Shown here piece by piece: positions 54,186 to 63,725 of a stretch of 64,000 nucleotides of DNA (positions are counted from its first letter, which is position 1; each line of letters opens with the position of its first letter). The DNA lies in NCBI RefSeq assembly GCF_014842925.1, contig NZ_JACYXJ010000001.1, forward strand, positions 620,001-684,000, given 5' to 3'. The notes beneath the pieces were generated by a model. That model was not told the DNA's origin and made no database searches. It worked only from the letters and a program-made list of their open reading frames with translations. A program made the position numbers and the translations under genes. The DNA is from Roseibium polysiphoniae. Its GTDB lineage: Bacteria; Pseudomonadota; Alphaproteobacteria; Rhizobiales; Stappiaceae.

Positions 54186-56612
54186 TTATTGAACGCCGGA
54201 CGAAACCTGCGTGTTGCCAATCGTGCGCAGTCCAACCCGAAGATAGATGGTCCGGTCGACCTCTTCGTCGTTGTTCCGGCTTCGGTCCTCGGCATAGGAC
54301 AGCGACACTGAGAAGCCTTCGTCGTCATAGCCAAGCCCGAAACCGTCCTGGACCATGTCGAAGTTTTCAATGTCGTAGCGCAGTGACCCGAATACGCGCC
54401 AGTTCTCTTTCAGTCGCAAGCTCGCAGAGCCAAGGACTTCTTCGCGCGGGTCGTCGATCCCCAGGCTCGGCTGGGCGTCAAGGAAGGCGTATGCGATCGA
54501 CGAGACCACTGGGCCATAGGTGCCGGTTGCTTGTGCTTCAAACCGGCGGATCTGGAAATCCTCGTTGTCGAACCGAGCCTGGGCTCCGACCCTGACGCCG
54601 TACTGCGTGTCCAGATAGAGGCTGCTGACATAGTCTGATTGATCGGTTTCGAGACCCGAATCCAACGTCGCCCCAAGGATGTCGGAGGTCGCATAGGAAT
54701 TTTCGCCGGCGATCTGGTAGGAGCGTCCGAACAAGGCGCTCAGATAGTATCCGCTGTTCAGCTGCAGTTTGTAGTTCAAACCCACGTTGACCCGTGATCC
54801 GCCTTCGGCCCGGTCGAAACCGGAAAATTTGTCATAGTCAAAGAGCGTCGTCGCATCGAAAACGATACTTTGGGCGTCTTCGTTTGGCAGTTCGCCGATC
54901 CGCTGTTCATTCGGGCGAACCACGATCTGAGCGACCGGTTCAAGGATCTGGTTGCCGCCATCGAATGTGGCGATAAAGGGATAGCGGTACTCAAGACCGG
55001 CGGCTGGCATCGCACGGCCAACAAACGTTTCGCCAGTAAGGGCGTTTACATCCTCGTCGGCCGAGGCGAGGAAGAAAAGGTCACCGCGAACATAGGCAAA
55101 AGGTGTGAAGACCTGGCCGAGCGGATCGATGAACGTCCGGCGCCACTCGCCTTGCATCGAAAGACGAGAGAAGGTCCCATCGACACCCCGGAACTGGTCA
55201 ACATCAGAACCTGTTGCCTGGAACGCATCCGTCTCTGCGCGCGTCAGAGAGGTGAAATTGCTTGTCAAGGACAATTCACCACCGACAATCGGGTCTGAGA
55301 AGACGTAGTCATAGTCGATTACAGGCAACACAAATGGCTGCTTGTCCTGAAGGGACTGCCCAAGTGGCGAAAAGTCCGAGCTGGGGTCGTTGTCCGCGTC
55401 GCCGGTGTAGTCTTCCTGTGAGAGCGAGAAAGCATAGCCACGGAACGTCAGTCCATTGCGAACGGTATTACCTTCTAGATAGATCTCAGAGGTTTCGCCG
55501 TTGTCATCGAAGCCAACCGCTGAGTAGTCCTCCAGGAAAACACGGTCGCTCTTGTAGGTCAGGTTCCAGCCGTAATCCCAGTTTTCCGAAAGCTTGAAAT
55601 TACCTGTGGTCTTGACGGCTCCGCGCCAGCGTCCGTCACCACTGGTGTTGGCGAATTCGGATGGGCGTGCCTGAAACAGCCCGGCTGCGGCAATCGTATA
55701 GGACCCGGATACAAGCCTGTGACGGAAGGAGGCTTCGCCGAGCAGACCCTGCTTGGTCATCGGTGACAGGGTCGTCGTCAGGTCGTAATTGGGACTGAGC
55801 GCCCAATAATAGGGAACAGTGACCCCATAACCAAGACTGTCCGACACGATGCCACCGGGCATAAGGAAACCCGATTTGCGCTTGACGGTTGGATCCGGCA
55901 TCGAAAAGAACGGCGCGTAAGCGATGGGGGTTCCGAAGAACTCCAGCGACGCATCTTCGTAGTAGATTGTCCGTTCTTTTTCGTCGTGAATGATCTTGGC
56001 CGCCCGAATACGCCACAAGGGGGGCTTGTCCGGCGGATTGGTCGGTTTGGTGTAGACCGTATAGACGCCATTTTCGAAAGTCGTGACATTGCCGTCAGTG
56101 CGGCTCGCCTGTTCGGCCAGGAAGCGGGTGCGCTCCGGCGTGTCAATCTGAAGCGCCCGGGCAAAACCCTCGGCGAGATCCTCTGACAGGATCATTTCCT
56201 GAGACTGGGCGACCGTTCCGTTAGGCTCCGTCATCACCACATTGCCACGGGCGGTCAACGTCTGTGTCCCGCGGTTGAAGACGATCTGTTGAGCTTCGAC
56301 CGTATAACCGTCGTAGAACACCTGGACATTGCCCGATGCGACAATGACGTCGCGGTCGAAGTCATAGGTGATCTGGGCGGATTCCAGCATCATCTGCGCA
56401 TCTGCACTGACCTGGCTTGCAAGCGTGTCAGTTATGCTGCTCTGGGCGCGCGCTGGTGTGCTGTAACCAGCAGCGCCTGCTGCAAAAAGCGAAATAGTGA
56501 GAGTGAGGCTGAGCGAAAGGGTTCGCGCTGCGGTTCGCTTCCCGCGCGCGGTCAACCGTGCATCCGGTCCAGGAAAAATGTTCGAAGGACAAATCACGCG
56601 TTCTTCACCCAT
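54186..56612 (-). CDS. lptD: LPS-assembly outer-membrane protein LptD
   Basis: The protein has 808 residues: a signal peptide (about 25-55, ending PARAQ), an OstA-like jellyroll (70-200, with VQVFYDGYTVEAQQIVFNRGTQTLTARGNVVMTEPNG), then a beta-barrel with many aromatic-girdle strands. It inserts lipopolysaccharide into the outer leaflet. I find no cysteine after the signal sequence, so the disulfide-dependent maturation known for E. coli LptD cannot occur here. The ATG overlaps the lptG stop by eight bases. Confidence 0.94.
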   Translation of the reverse strand: MGEERVICPSNIFPGPDARLTARGKRTAARTLSLSLTLTISLFAAGAAGYSTPARAQSSITDTLASQVSADAQMMLESAQITYDFDRDVIVASGNVQVFYDGYTVEAQQIVFNRGTQTLTARGNVVMTEPNGTVAQSQEMILSEDLAEGFARALQIDTPERTRFLAEQASRTDGNVTTFENGVYTVYTKPTNPPDKPPLWRIRAAKIIHDEKERTIYYEDASLEFFGTPIAYAPFFSMPDPTVKRKSGFLMPGGIVSDSLGYGVTVPYYWALSPNYDLTTTLSPMTKQGLLGEASFRHRLVSGSYTIAAAGLFQARPSEFANTSGDGRWRGAVKTTGNFKLSENWDYGWNLTYKSDRVFLEDYSAVGFDDNGETSEIYLEGNTVRNGLTFRGYAFSLSQEDYTGDADNDPSSDFSPLGQSLQDKQPFVLPVIDYDYVFSDPIVGGELSLTSNFTSLTRAETDAFQATGSDVDQFRGVDGTFSRLSMQGEWRRTFIDPLGQVFTPFAYVRGDLFFLASADEDVNALTGETFVGRAMPAAGLEYRYPFIATFDGGNQILEPVAQIVVRPNEQRIGELPNEDAQSIVFDATTLFDYDKFSGFDRAEGGSRVNVGLNYKLQLNSGYYLSALFGRSYQIAGENSYATSDILGATLDSGLETDQSDYVSSLYLDTQYGVRVGAQARFDNEDFQIRRFEAQATGTYGPVVSSIAYAFLDAQPSLGIDDPREEVLGSASLRLKENWRVFGSLRYDIENFDMVQDGFGLGYDDEGFSVSLSYAEDRSRNNDEEVDRTIYLRVGLRTIGNTQVSSGVQ

Positions 56613-57699
56613 CTTCCTGATTCAACAGGATGGTAAGCCCCATAAGCACTCCAAAAATCCCCGGAGCCCACGCTGCGACTGTGGGCGGGACGATGCCCGC
56701 TCCCCCAAAGTCCTTCGCGAGCTCAGATAGAACGTAAAGCACGAAGCCAGCGATGATTCCACCCAGAATCATTCCGCCGAGACCTCCAAAACGCGAAACC
56801 CTCAAAGAAACCGCCGCTGCGATCAAAATCATTGCCATCAAAAGCAGGGGACGGGCGAGAAGAGTTTGATATTGCAGGGCATACCGGTAGGCCGGCAATC
56901 CGGCGTTTCGCGCCAACTCGATGAAGCGTGGAAGGTTCCAGAATGAAATTGATTCGGGTGATCCGATGCTCTCGCGCACCTCTGTGGCGGTCAGGTAGGT
57001 GCTGACCTCGTAGCTTCCGTAGGTCTGTGGATCACGCTCGGTGGTGTAGACCGTTGCATCCTTGAGATACCAGATCTGATTGCCCAATCGCGCCTCGCTC
57101 GCCTCGATGCGCTCTTGAAATGTGCCGGTCCGGTCGAAGGTGAAAATCGTCACGGTCAAGAGTTGCTCGCCGCCATTGAGCAGCTGCTTTGCGAGCATGA
57201 CCGACTCTCCGTCAAGGCCATCTTGCCGGACCCAGACATCTCCCGTCGTCTGCAGCAGCAGTCCCTGGTCTGAGCCAAACAGTCCCGCCGCCGCCTCGTC
57301 CGATTTCTGCTGCAGCCAGACCGCGGCCGGATTGTAAACCGTGATGGAAAGGATGCCGAGCACGAGGCCGACCAGAAGCGCTGGCAGCGTGAACTGCCAA
57401 ACGGAGATGCCGGCGGCACGGGTGACAACGAGTTCGAGGGCGCGACTGAGGCTCACAAAGGCGGCTATGGACCCAAAGAGAACGGCAAAAGGGATCACCT
57501 GTTCGAGCAAAAGGGGAACGCGCAACAGCGAGATCAGACTGACGCGAAGGACCGAAAAGCCATCCCGGTCTCCCCCGCGCCGAACAAGTTCAAGGACGTC
57601 GAACAGAAAGATCAGGACTGTCGCGAGCAGAAAAAGCCCCAGGATCGCCTTTAAAAAACGACCCGAAAAATAAAGTCCAAGAGTCCGGCCGAGGATCAT
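56605..57699 (-). CDS. lptG: LPS export ABC transporter permease LptG
   Basis: The protein has 364 residues: three N-terminal helices, a periplasmic jellyroll (about 130-265), then three C-terminal helices ending LGGMILGGIIAGFVLYVLSELAKDFG. It is a partner of LptF and of the ATPase LptB (not in this window) and extracts LPS from the inner membrane. It starts three bases after the lptF stop and overlaps lptD. Confidence 0.93.
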   Translation of the reverse strand: MILGRTLGLYFSGRFLKAILGLFLLATVLIFLFDVLELVRRGGDRDGFSVLRVSLISLLRVPLLLEQVIPFAVLFGSIAAFVSLSRALELVVTRAAGISVWQFTLPALLVGLVLGILSITVYNPAAVWLQQKSDEAAAGLFGSDQGLLLQTTGDVWVRQDGLDGESVMLAKQLLNGGEQLLTVTIFTFDRTGTFQERIEASEARLGNQIWYLKDATVYTTERDPQTYGSYEVSTYLTATEVRESIGSPESISFWNLPRFIELARNAGLPAYRYALQYQTLLARPLLLMAMILIAAAVSLRVSRFGGLGGMILGGIIAGFVLYVLSELAKDFGGAGIVPPTVAAWAPGIFGVLMGLTILLNQEDG

Positions 57700-57702
57700 G
57701 GC

Positions 57703-58890
57703 TTATGACGCTCCGCCGGTGCTTTGACCATTCAAACGCGCGGCGATCTTGTCGATCATCATCGAGAGGCGGTCGACAGATTCCCTGATCCAGCGCGGCA
57801 TCGGCATGTGCTCGTCGCGCATGATCGCCCAGAGCGCCAGCACAATACCGGCAGTCGGCACGAAATAGAGCATGGTCAGAAGCGTGGAGTTGGCCCCGGT
57901 GATGGCAGTGATGCCAAAGCCGGCTGTCCTCAGCGCAATGCAAGCGCATATGGATGCCAGAACGGCGACGGAACGGTTCTGGCGTGTCGTGCGCGCCCGC
58001 CCGAGGAACGCAAACACAATCAACGCGAAGGCGAGGCAGTAGAGCGGCTGACTGAACCGCTCGTGCAACTCGGTTTGCAATTTGTCTGGATGCTCGTTGG
58101 CATAGCCGTCATCTGGATCCGGGTCCATCAGGTTTCGCGTGGACCGTTCGCTCGCCTTGAAAACCGGGTCGGAAGCTTCCGGGATCAGATTGGAAAGATC
58201 AAAGGCGTAAGACTGAAAGCGGACGATGGAAATGTCGCCTTCGGCCTTCGGACGGCGTTGTATCGTACCGTTCTGCATGACCAGGAGCGTCCGGTCTGCA
58301 GCTTCGATGATCTGGCCCGTTTCAGCCTGGTACGTAAATGCGGTTTCCTCATCACGGGTGTCGTGCAGCAGAAGGCCATCAAGATTGCCGTTGCCCGACC
58401 TGTTGCGAATGTGGAACGTCAATCCATCCTCGACCGTGATGAAGCGCCCGGGCTTGACGATGTTCGCGATCAGATCTGCGCGCACCCTCGCAATTTCCTC
58501 ACGCAGCTCGCCAAGGCCAAGCGGTGCGAAGTAGAGCGACATGGATGCGCTGAGCCCGAATACGAACACGGCGAATATCATGACTGGTTTCAGCACCAGA
58601 TAGCGGGATCCGCCTGTCGCATTGATGACGATCAGCTCGCTGTCGCTGGAAAGCGCGTTCAACACGAGAATGAGCGAAATCATAAGCGCAAAGGGCGCCA
58701 CGATGACCACAAGGAACGGCATCGCGAGCATTGTGATGCTGATGAACTGAACGATGGTCTGGCCTTTGGAGGTGACCAGATCAAGCTGCCGGAGGGCTTG
58801 TGTTGCCCAGACCACCCCCGTCATCGCTGCCAGTGTCATGGCAAAGGCGAAAAACGCGCGCTTGATGATGTATCGCTCGAGTGTCTTCAT
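57703..58890 (-). CDS. lptF: LPS export ABC transporter permease LptF
   Basis: The protein has 395 residues with the same layout as LptG (three helices, jellyroll, three helices). The start reads MKTLERYIIKRAFFAFAMTLAAMTGVVWATQALRQLDLV, and the family segment is FAPLGLGELREEIARVRADLIANIVKPGRF. It is the first gene of the lptF-lptG-lptD-surA-like-pdxA-rsmA run, all co-directional with tight or overlapping junctions up to lptD. It is divergent from pepA. Confidence 0.93.
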   Translation of the reverse strand: MKTLERYIIKRAFFAFAMTLAAMTGVVWATQALRQLDLVTSKGQTIVQFISITMLAMPFLVVIVAPFALMISLILVLNALSSDSELIVINATGGSRYLVLKPVMIFAVFVFGLSASMSLYFAPLGLGELREEIARVRADLIANIVKPGRFITVEDGLTFHIRNRSGNGNLDGLLLHDTRDEETAFTYQAETGQIIEAADRTLLVMQNGTIQRRPKAEGDISIVRFQSYAFDLSNLIPEASDPVFKASERSTRNLMDPDPDDGYANEHPDKLQTELHERFSQPLYCLAFALIVFAFLGRARTTRQNRSVAVLASICACIALRTAGFGITAITGANSTLLTMLYFVPTAGIVLALWAIMRDEHMPMPRWIRESVDRLSMMIDKIAARLNGQSTGGAS

Positions 58891-59112
58891 GCCGCTCGGT
58901 TACCGGCACCAGGCCGAATGAGTGAAGTCAAATGCTCTCAACGCAATAACACGGTTTTTGGTGAACGGCCCACCAACAAACTTGGTTAATCTTGATTAAT
59001 TTCTCAGCACTTGCCGAGCGCAGGGCAAGGCACCATGATCATGTACAGCCTCTGCACCATCTGTGCGGGAAATATGGCCGACCACACCGGCCAAGCATCA
59101 TCGGGAATGAAA

Positions 59113-60612
59113 ATGACCAAACTGACCAAGGTAACTTTTGTAAAGTCGGGCGCGCCCAAGGCAGGTGTCGCTGTTTTGCTGGCAGGCGAGGGACTGACGC
59201 TCGGCGCAGCGACATCAGAGCTCTTGGGTGGACTGGCGGGTGGTCTGGAGCGTGCGGCCTCGGTCGGCGGCTTCACCGGCAAGAAGTTGACGACGCTGGA
59301 TTTGATCGCACCTGCCGGGCTGGAACTTGACCGGGTTATTCTTGTCGGGCTGGGCAATGTTGCTGAACTGGCCGAAGAGGACTGGCTGAAACTGGGCGGA
59401 TCGGTCCAGGCGCTCCTGAAAGGAGCGAAAGCCGACAGGGCGACCTTGCTGTTGGATGTTGCAGGCGATGAGCCCGTCTCAGCGGAAGATGCTGCCACCA
59501 TCGCGATGGGCGCCAAGCTCCGTTCTTATGTTTTTGACACATACAAGACGAAAAAAGCGGACGACGAGGCGCCTACTGCGACCAAGCTGGAAATCGCCGT
59601 TGACGATGTGAAGGCGGCCAAGAAGGCTTGGTCGGCATGTGAGGGCGTGGCCAATGGGGTGTGCCTGGCGAGAGATCTGGTCAACCTTCCGCCAAATGAC
59701 CTTGGACCGGTGGAATTCGCCAAAACGGCCAGTGGTCTCGAAAAACTCGGCGTCGAGGTTGAGATCCTCACCGAAAAGGAAATGAAGAAGCTCAAGATGG
59801 GCGCATTGCTCGGAGTGGCACAGGGCTCGGTCCGTCCACCACGCCTGGCGATCATGCGCTGGAACGGTGGCAAGAAGGGGGAGGCTCCGCTGGCCTTCGT
59901 CGGCAAGGGGGTCGTGTTTGACACGGGCGGCATCTCTCTCAAACCCGGCGCTGGTATGGACGAAATGAAAGGCGATATGGGCGGCGCGGCGGCTGTAACG
60001 GGCCTTATGCACGCCCTCGCTGCACGCAAGGCCAAGGCCAACGTGATCGGCGTCATTGGGCTGGTTGAGAACATGCCTGATGCCAATGCCTATCGTCCAG
60101 GCGACATCCTGACCGCCATGTCCGGCACGACCATCGAGATCCTCAACACGGATGCTGAGGGCCGCCTCGTGCTTGCCGATGCGCTCTGGTACACGCAGGA
60201 TCGCTTCAAACCGGCGTTCATGATCGACCTGGCAACGCTGACTGGCGCGGTGCTTGTGGCGCTTGGTCATGTCAACGCGGGCGTCTTCTCGAACAATGAC
60301 GAGCTGGCTGAAAGGCTGGATGCCGCAGGCAAGGCCTCCGGAGAAACCGTATGGCGGCTGCCGCTCAGCAAGGACTACGACAAGCTGATCGACACGCCCA
60401 ATGCGGACGTGAAGAACACGGGCGGCCGGACCGCGGGTTCGATCACCGCGGCCCAGTTCCTGCAACGCTTCGCAAATGATGTTCCCTGGGCACATCTCGA
60501 CATTGCAGGCATGGCCTTCGGTCCTGCAAAGAATGAAATCAACCAGAGCTGGGCGACTGGGTATGGCGTTAGATTGCTGGATCGTCTCGTCGCCGATTTC
60601 TACGAGGCGTAA
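59113..60612 (+). CDS. pepA: Leucyl aminopeptidase (M17)
   Basis: This 499-residue M17 peptidase has its metal and catalytic residues in [28 protein letters not shown] and [15 protein letters not shown]. The two-metal C-terminal domain starts near residue 185. It removes N-terminal residues from peptides; in E. coli it also binds DNA, which is not shown here. ATG at 59113 follows GGGA; an ATG at 59107 and an upstream in-frame start at 59011 are alternatives. It ends in a perfect bidirectional terminator. Confidence 0.95.
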   Translation: MTKLTKVTFVKSGAPKAGVAVLLAGEGLTLGAATSELLGGLAGGLERAASVGGFTGKKLTTLDLIAPAGLELDRVILVGLGNVAELAEEDWLKLGGSVQALLKGAKADRATLLLDVAGDEPVSAEDAATIAMGAKLRSYVFDTYKTKKADDEAPTATKLEIAVDDVKAAKKAWSACEGVANGVCLARDLVNLPPNDLGPVEFAKTASGLEKLGVEVEILTEKEMKKLKMGALLGVAQGSVRPPRLAIMRWNGGKKGEAPLAFVGKGVVFDTGGISLKPGAGMDEMKGDMGGAAAVTGLMHALAARKAKANVIGVIGLVENMPDANAYRPGDILTAMSGTTIEILNTDAEGRLVLADALWYTQDRFKPAFMIDLATLTGAVLVALGHVNAGVFSNNDELAERLDAAGKASGETVWRLPLSKDYDKLIDTPNADVKNTGGRTAGSITAAQFLQRFANDVPWAHLDIAGMAFGPAKNEINQSWATGYGVRLLDRLVADFYEA

Positions 60613-60629
60613 GCCGGTCGCAGAAACAA

Positions 60630-60655
60630 AAAACCCGCCGGTTACGGCGGGTTTT
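60630..60655. terminator. Bidirectional terminator after pepA
   Basis: AAAACCCGCCG (60630-60640), loop GTTA and exact complement (60645-60655) form a strong hairpin. T-runs follow on both strands, longer on minus (GGGTTTTTTG). It also closes the tiny gene at 60697-60816. Confidence 0.92.
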
Positions 60656-60696
60656 CAATCTGTCTGGTTTAGCTCGGTGCCAACAAGAACGCTCGG

Positions 60697-60816
60697 TTAG
60701 CAGGTCTTGTAGGCCTGGCAGGCCGTGGCTTCTTCCGTCACAACCAGGCCAAGGCTGGCAGTAGCGCCTGCAATGGCAAAGACGAGTGTAAAAAACACAA
60801 CAACGCGCGTAATCAT
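60697..60816 (-). CDS. Tiny exported or membrane peptide with two cysteines
   Basis: This 39-residue frame lies between two well-defined genes and is preceded by GGGGGA seven bases before the ATG. It starts MITR, then a hydrophobic helix (VVVFFTLVFAIAGATASLGLVV), then a short polar tail TEEATACQAYKTC ending at the stop. The helix could be a signal peptide or membrane anchor. The two Cys (33 and 39) could form a disulfide in the periplasm. A terminator lies 40 bases downstream on its strand. I do not recognise it. It is too short for most automatic annotation and may be a real small protein. Confidence 0.55.
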   Translation of the reverse strand: MITRVVVFFTLVFAIAGATASLGLVVTEEATACQAYKTC

Positions 60817-61130
60817 TCAGTCCCCCGAAACGTCGTGTCCGTTGATACGCCGGACCAGCGTCTTTCGTGATTTGATTCACGAAATATCCCTGGTCAATTC
60901 TCTAGCTAATCGACATTTGCGAAGGGTTAATGATACGACTCGCGGCACATGTCCATGCTGGCAATCGCAATTCCGCAAGGTCATTTCGATGTGTTGCGCA
61001 ACCGCATCACATCTGGCTGTCGCACCCGTGGATCGAGCATATTTGGTCTTTGGGTGATCGACGCGGTGGCGACATGAGAGGACGCGAATCTTGAAAGCGT
61101 CCGCTGCTGAAGAAGGCAATTGAGAAGTTC
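60817..61130. other. Intergenic region between the tiny gene and holC
   Basis: These 314 bases carry the diverging start signals of the 39-residue gene and of holC. GAGAAG lies just before the holC ATG. I see no further gene or repeat. Confidence 0.5.
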
Positions 61131-61583
61131 ATGACCGTCGACGTGCTTTTCTATCATCTGATGCACCAACCGCTGGAAGCCGCCCTTCCTGCTCTTTTGC
61201 AAAAGTGCCTTGAGCGCGATTGGCGGGTTGTCGTGCAGGCTGGATCTCAGCAGAGATGTGAGGCACTTGATGCACATCTTTGGACGTTTCAGGACGACAG
61301 CTTCCTGCCTCATGGAACAAAGGCCGACGGCTTTGCCGAACAGCAACCGATCTATCTGACCAGCGAAGCAGACAATCCGAACGCCGCAGATGTGCGGTTT
61401 CTTGTGGATAGGGCCGCGCCGCCGCCGCTGGCTGGCTATCAGCGTGCCGTCTATATGTTCGACGGCAACGATCCAGACGCGCTTGGTGATGCACGGCAGC
61501 GCTGGAAGGATGCAAAGTCCGAGGGCTTTCAGGTGACCTACTGGCGGCAGCGTGAAAACGGCGGCTGGGAACTCAAGGCGTGA
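61131..61583 (+). CDS. holC: DNA polymerase III chi subunit
   Basis: The protein has 150 residues. The family pattern is clear: VDVLFYHLMHQPLEAALPALLQKCLERDWRVVVQAGSQQRCEALDAHLWTFQDDSFLPHG at the N terminus and VYMFDGNDPDALGDARQRWKDAKSEGFQVTYWRQ near the end. Chi links the clamp loader to single-stranded DNA-binding protein. Its place after pepA is the common order. It is probably co-transcribed with the methyltransferase 21 bases downstream. Confidence 0.93.
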   Translation: MTVDVLFYHLMHQPLEAALPALLQKCLERDWRVVVQAGSQQRCEALDAHLWTFQDDSFLPHGTKADGFAEQQPIYLTSEADNPNAADVRFLVDRAAPPPLAGYQRAVYMFDGNDPDALGDARQRWKDAKSEGFQVTYWRQRENGGWELKA

Positions 61584-61604
61584 TTAGGATCGAAGGGGTG
61601 TAAC

Positions 61605-62312
61605 GTGCACAACGACGACTATGTTAAGTCAGGCGACTTTCTTGCAAGGCGCGAGGCCGCCAGGCAGCGGAATGATCGATTGACTGGCGCAACCGGCGGC
61701 GACGCTGAAGATCGTCAGGCCTGGTTTGAAACGGTCTATCTGGAGGCGGGCGGCGATCCTGCGGCTGTGCCTTGGGCGGATCTGGCGCCAAAGGCAGTGC
61801 TTGTGGATTGGCTCGCCAAAAATCCGGGCCAGGGACGCCGCGCCCTCGATGTGGCTTGCGGACTTGGTGACAATGCCGAAGCGCTGGCTGCCGCTGGATA
61901 CAAGACTTCGGCTTTTGATCTCGCCAGCGAGGCCATCGCTTGGGCGAAAAAGCGCTTTCCGCAAAGCGCAGTCGATTATATCGCGGGCGACCTCTTCGCG
62001 CTCCCGGAGGATTGGAAGGGCGCTTTCGACCTCGTTCACGAGTGCTATACTATCCAGGCGATGAAAGATCCTCTTCGTGCGGACGCAATCCCGGCCATTG
62101 CGTCACTGGTCGCGCCAGGCGGCACGTTGCTTCTGATCAGTCGAACGCGAGAAGAGGGCAGTGAGGCGGACGGGCCACCTTGGCCTCTCATGCCCTCTGA
62201 GTGGCGGAGCTTCGAGGATCACGGCCTGACATTGAAGCACTTTCAAGACTATGAGCTGGCTCGCCCGGATCGCACGATCCCGCATGTGCTTGCGGAATTC
62301 CGCAAGTCTTAG
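61605..62312 (+). CDS. Class I SAM-dependent methyltransferase, substrate unknown
   Basis: The protein has 235 residues from a GTG with AAGGGGTG upstream. The SAM site reads ALDVACGLGDNAEALAAAGY (about 80-98), then FDLAS, AGDLFAL and FDLVHECYTIQAM, an arrangement close to thiopurine/TehB-like small-molecule methyltransferases. The N-terminal 70 residues carry a conserved-looking acidic segment (DAEDRQAWFETVYLEAGGD). Neighbours holC and a rhodanese give no substrate. Sulfur or selenium compounds are possible given the rhodanese, but that is weak inference. Confidence 0.8.
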   Translation: MHNDDYVKSGDFLARREAARQRNDRLTGATGGDAEDRQAWFETVYLEAGGDPAAVPWADLAPKAVLVDWLAKNPGQGRRALDVACGLGDNAEALAAAGYKTSAFDLASEAIAWAKKRFPQSAVDYIAGDLFALPEDWKGAFDLVHECYTIQAMKDPLRADAIPAIASLVAPGGTLLLISRTREEGSEADGPPWPLMPSEWRSFEDHGLTLKHFQDYELARPDRTIPHVLAEFRKS

Positions 62313-62350
62313 ATTGCCCCAAGTTAAATCGCCCCTGAGGAGGAGGCCCC

Positions 62351-62746
62351 ATGGCAAAGCTGAAGATCTCATCCGCCGAACTGGTGGCTAGGGCCCGCGC
62401 GCGCATCCGCGAGGTGGAAACTCAGGATGGCATCGCCATGATGGTTGATCCTGATGTGGTGATTGTCGATCTGCGCGATGTTCGTGAGCGTCAACGCTCT
62501 GGCTTCATTCCAGGCAGTTTTCACTGTCCACGCGGCATGGCTGAATTTTGGGTCGATCCCGAGAGCCCCTATTTCAAGGACGTGTTCGGTGAGGCCAAAA
62601 CCTTTGTCTTTCACTGCGCCGCTGGTTGGAGGTCTGCCCTAACGACCGCCACCTTGAACGACATGGGCTTTGAATGTGCTCATCTGAAAGATGGATTTGT
62701 TGACTGGGTCAAAGCCGGTGGTCCGGTGGAAAAGCCTGAGGACTAG
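62351..62746 (+). CDS. Single-domain rhodanese-like protein
   Basis: This 131-residue rhodanese fold has active loop HCAAGWRS, with the catalytic Cys near residue 85, and an upstream VIVDLRDVRERQRSGFIPGSFHCP segment. Such proteins transfer sulfane sulfur. GAGGAGG directly precedes the ATG. It follows the methyltransferase by 38 bases in the same direction and may be in its operon. There is no signal peptide, so it is cytosolic. Confidence 0.87.
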   Translation: MAKLKISSAELVARARARIREVETQDGIAMMVDPDVVIVDLRDVRERQRSGFIPGSFHCPRGMAEFWVDPESPYFKDVFGEAKTFVFHCAAGWRSALTTATLNDMGFECAHLKDGFVDWVKAGGPVEKPED

Positions 62747-62839
62747 CTGTTGAAAGCTTGTTGAACGCCTGTTGAATGCATGTGGGAAATCTGTGCGAAT
62801 TCCTGACCATTCCTGTACCAATGCAGGCGGTCGCATCGT

Positions 62840-63409
62840 TCAAGTGAACCAGGTGGGGCCACCTGGTGCTTCCCCGAACTGGACCCACAGGTTCAAAACC
62901 GGCTCTGCACCGGTTCTCATGGCATGCGCCTCTCGCGAAGCGTGGCGGATAATCTCCCCGGGCGAAACATGCCGCGTTTGTCCCGTCTGCTGCCAGTAAG
63001 CCGTCGATCCATTCGTCATAGGAACATAAAGCTCATCCGCAGCGTGCCTATGGGCCGGATAGTCGGTCTCCGCCGCGAGGATGTTGCAACCTATGAGGAG
63101 GTCGGGGCTAACGTGCAGCACGGCATGGCCGAAACGTTTCTTCAACACGGGGTGCTCCGGGTAGTCGACCACCCAAACAAGCTTTGGAAGGATCGGAACA
63201 AGCGCCGATGCCAGCTGGCCAATGGTGCCCTCGTTCGGGGCGAGCGCGGCAACTGCCTCTAGCAAAGTGCAGATCGGTGCCCGGGTGTCCGGATCAGCAG
63301 GCAGGGCCCAGTCTCGCGCGAATGTGTCTTTCAGACCCGAGGTCAAAGCCTCCGGTAGATCGGCCGCGACGAGATGGTTGCCGAGGGCTATTTTGAGGAC
63401 ATCCATCAT
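62840..63409 (-). CDS. Cupin protein resembling DMSP lyases (DddL/DddQ-type)
   Basis: The protein has 189 residues from the ATG at 63409; the frame is open back to a TTG at 63478, and neither has a ribosome site. The N half is helical and the C half a cupin barrel. Motif 1 reads TDYPAHRHAADELYVP with His120, His122, Glu126 and Tyr128. Motif 2 reads GEIIRHASREAHAMRTGAEPVLNLWVQFG with His162. This spacing and the HAMRTGAEP block match the bacterial DMSP lyase cupins as I remember them. Those enzymes cleave dimethylsulfoniopropionate to dimethyl sulfide and acrylate. Other cupins could share the motif. No other DMSP gene is near. Confidence 0.6.
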   Translation of the reverse strand: MMDVLKIALGNHLVAADLPEALTSGLKDTFARDWALPADPDTRAPICTLLEAVAALAPNEGTIGQLASALVPILPKLVWVVDYPEHPVLKKRFGHAVLHVSPDLLIGCNILAAETDYPAHRHAADELYVPMTNGSTAYWQQTGQTRHVSPGEIIRHASREAHAMRTGAEPVLNLWVQFGEAPGGPTWFT

Positions 63410-63725
63410 GCAGGGCGCTAACGAGAAAGGAGGGGCTGAAAATCTGGAAAGCTCGGCCAAAACGCTATACTGCGCCAAAGAGCGAGCGCAAGCGTTTTAC
63501 TCGGTGCAAGTGCCTGATGGGACGGGCTTCCTGCCGCCTTTCAGCTGTTGACGATACAGGATGGAGCTCCAGATGCCCTCTCATGCATCAGCTGGTCCTT
63601 GACCTGAACGAGGATTTTGCAGGCGGAAGGGTCGATTTCCGTTGAGTGTGACGGCCAGACGCGCTAATCGGCGCCCTTCGTGATTTTCGCTGCGCGCTGT
63701 TGCGCCGATATCAGAAGGGCATGAG
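63410..63725. other. Intergenic region between the cupin gene and nspC
   Basis: This region is divergent and carries the promoters of both genes. The plus frame through its left part is not protein-like. No hairpin or clear operator stands out. Confidence 0.4.

Noticed and set aside
57724..58989. A 421-codon open frame on the plus strand opposite lptF
   Set aside because: Antisense to a well-supported gene. The translation is low in hydrophobic order and rich in His, Arg and Asp, with no recognisable family.
59479..60495. A 338-codon minus-strand frame opposite pepA
   Set aside because: pepA carries all catalytic motifs; the opposite frame has no domain-like features.
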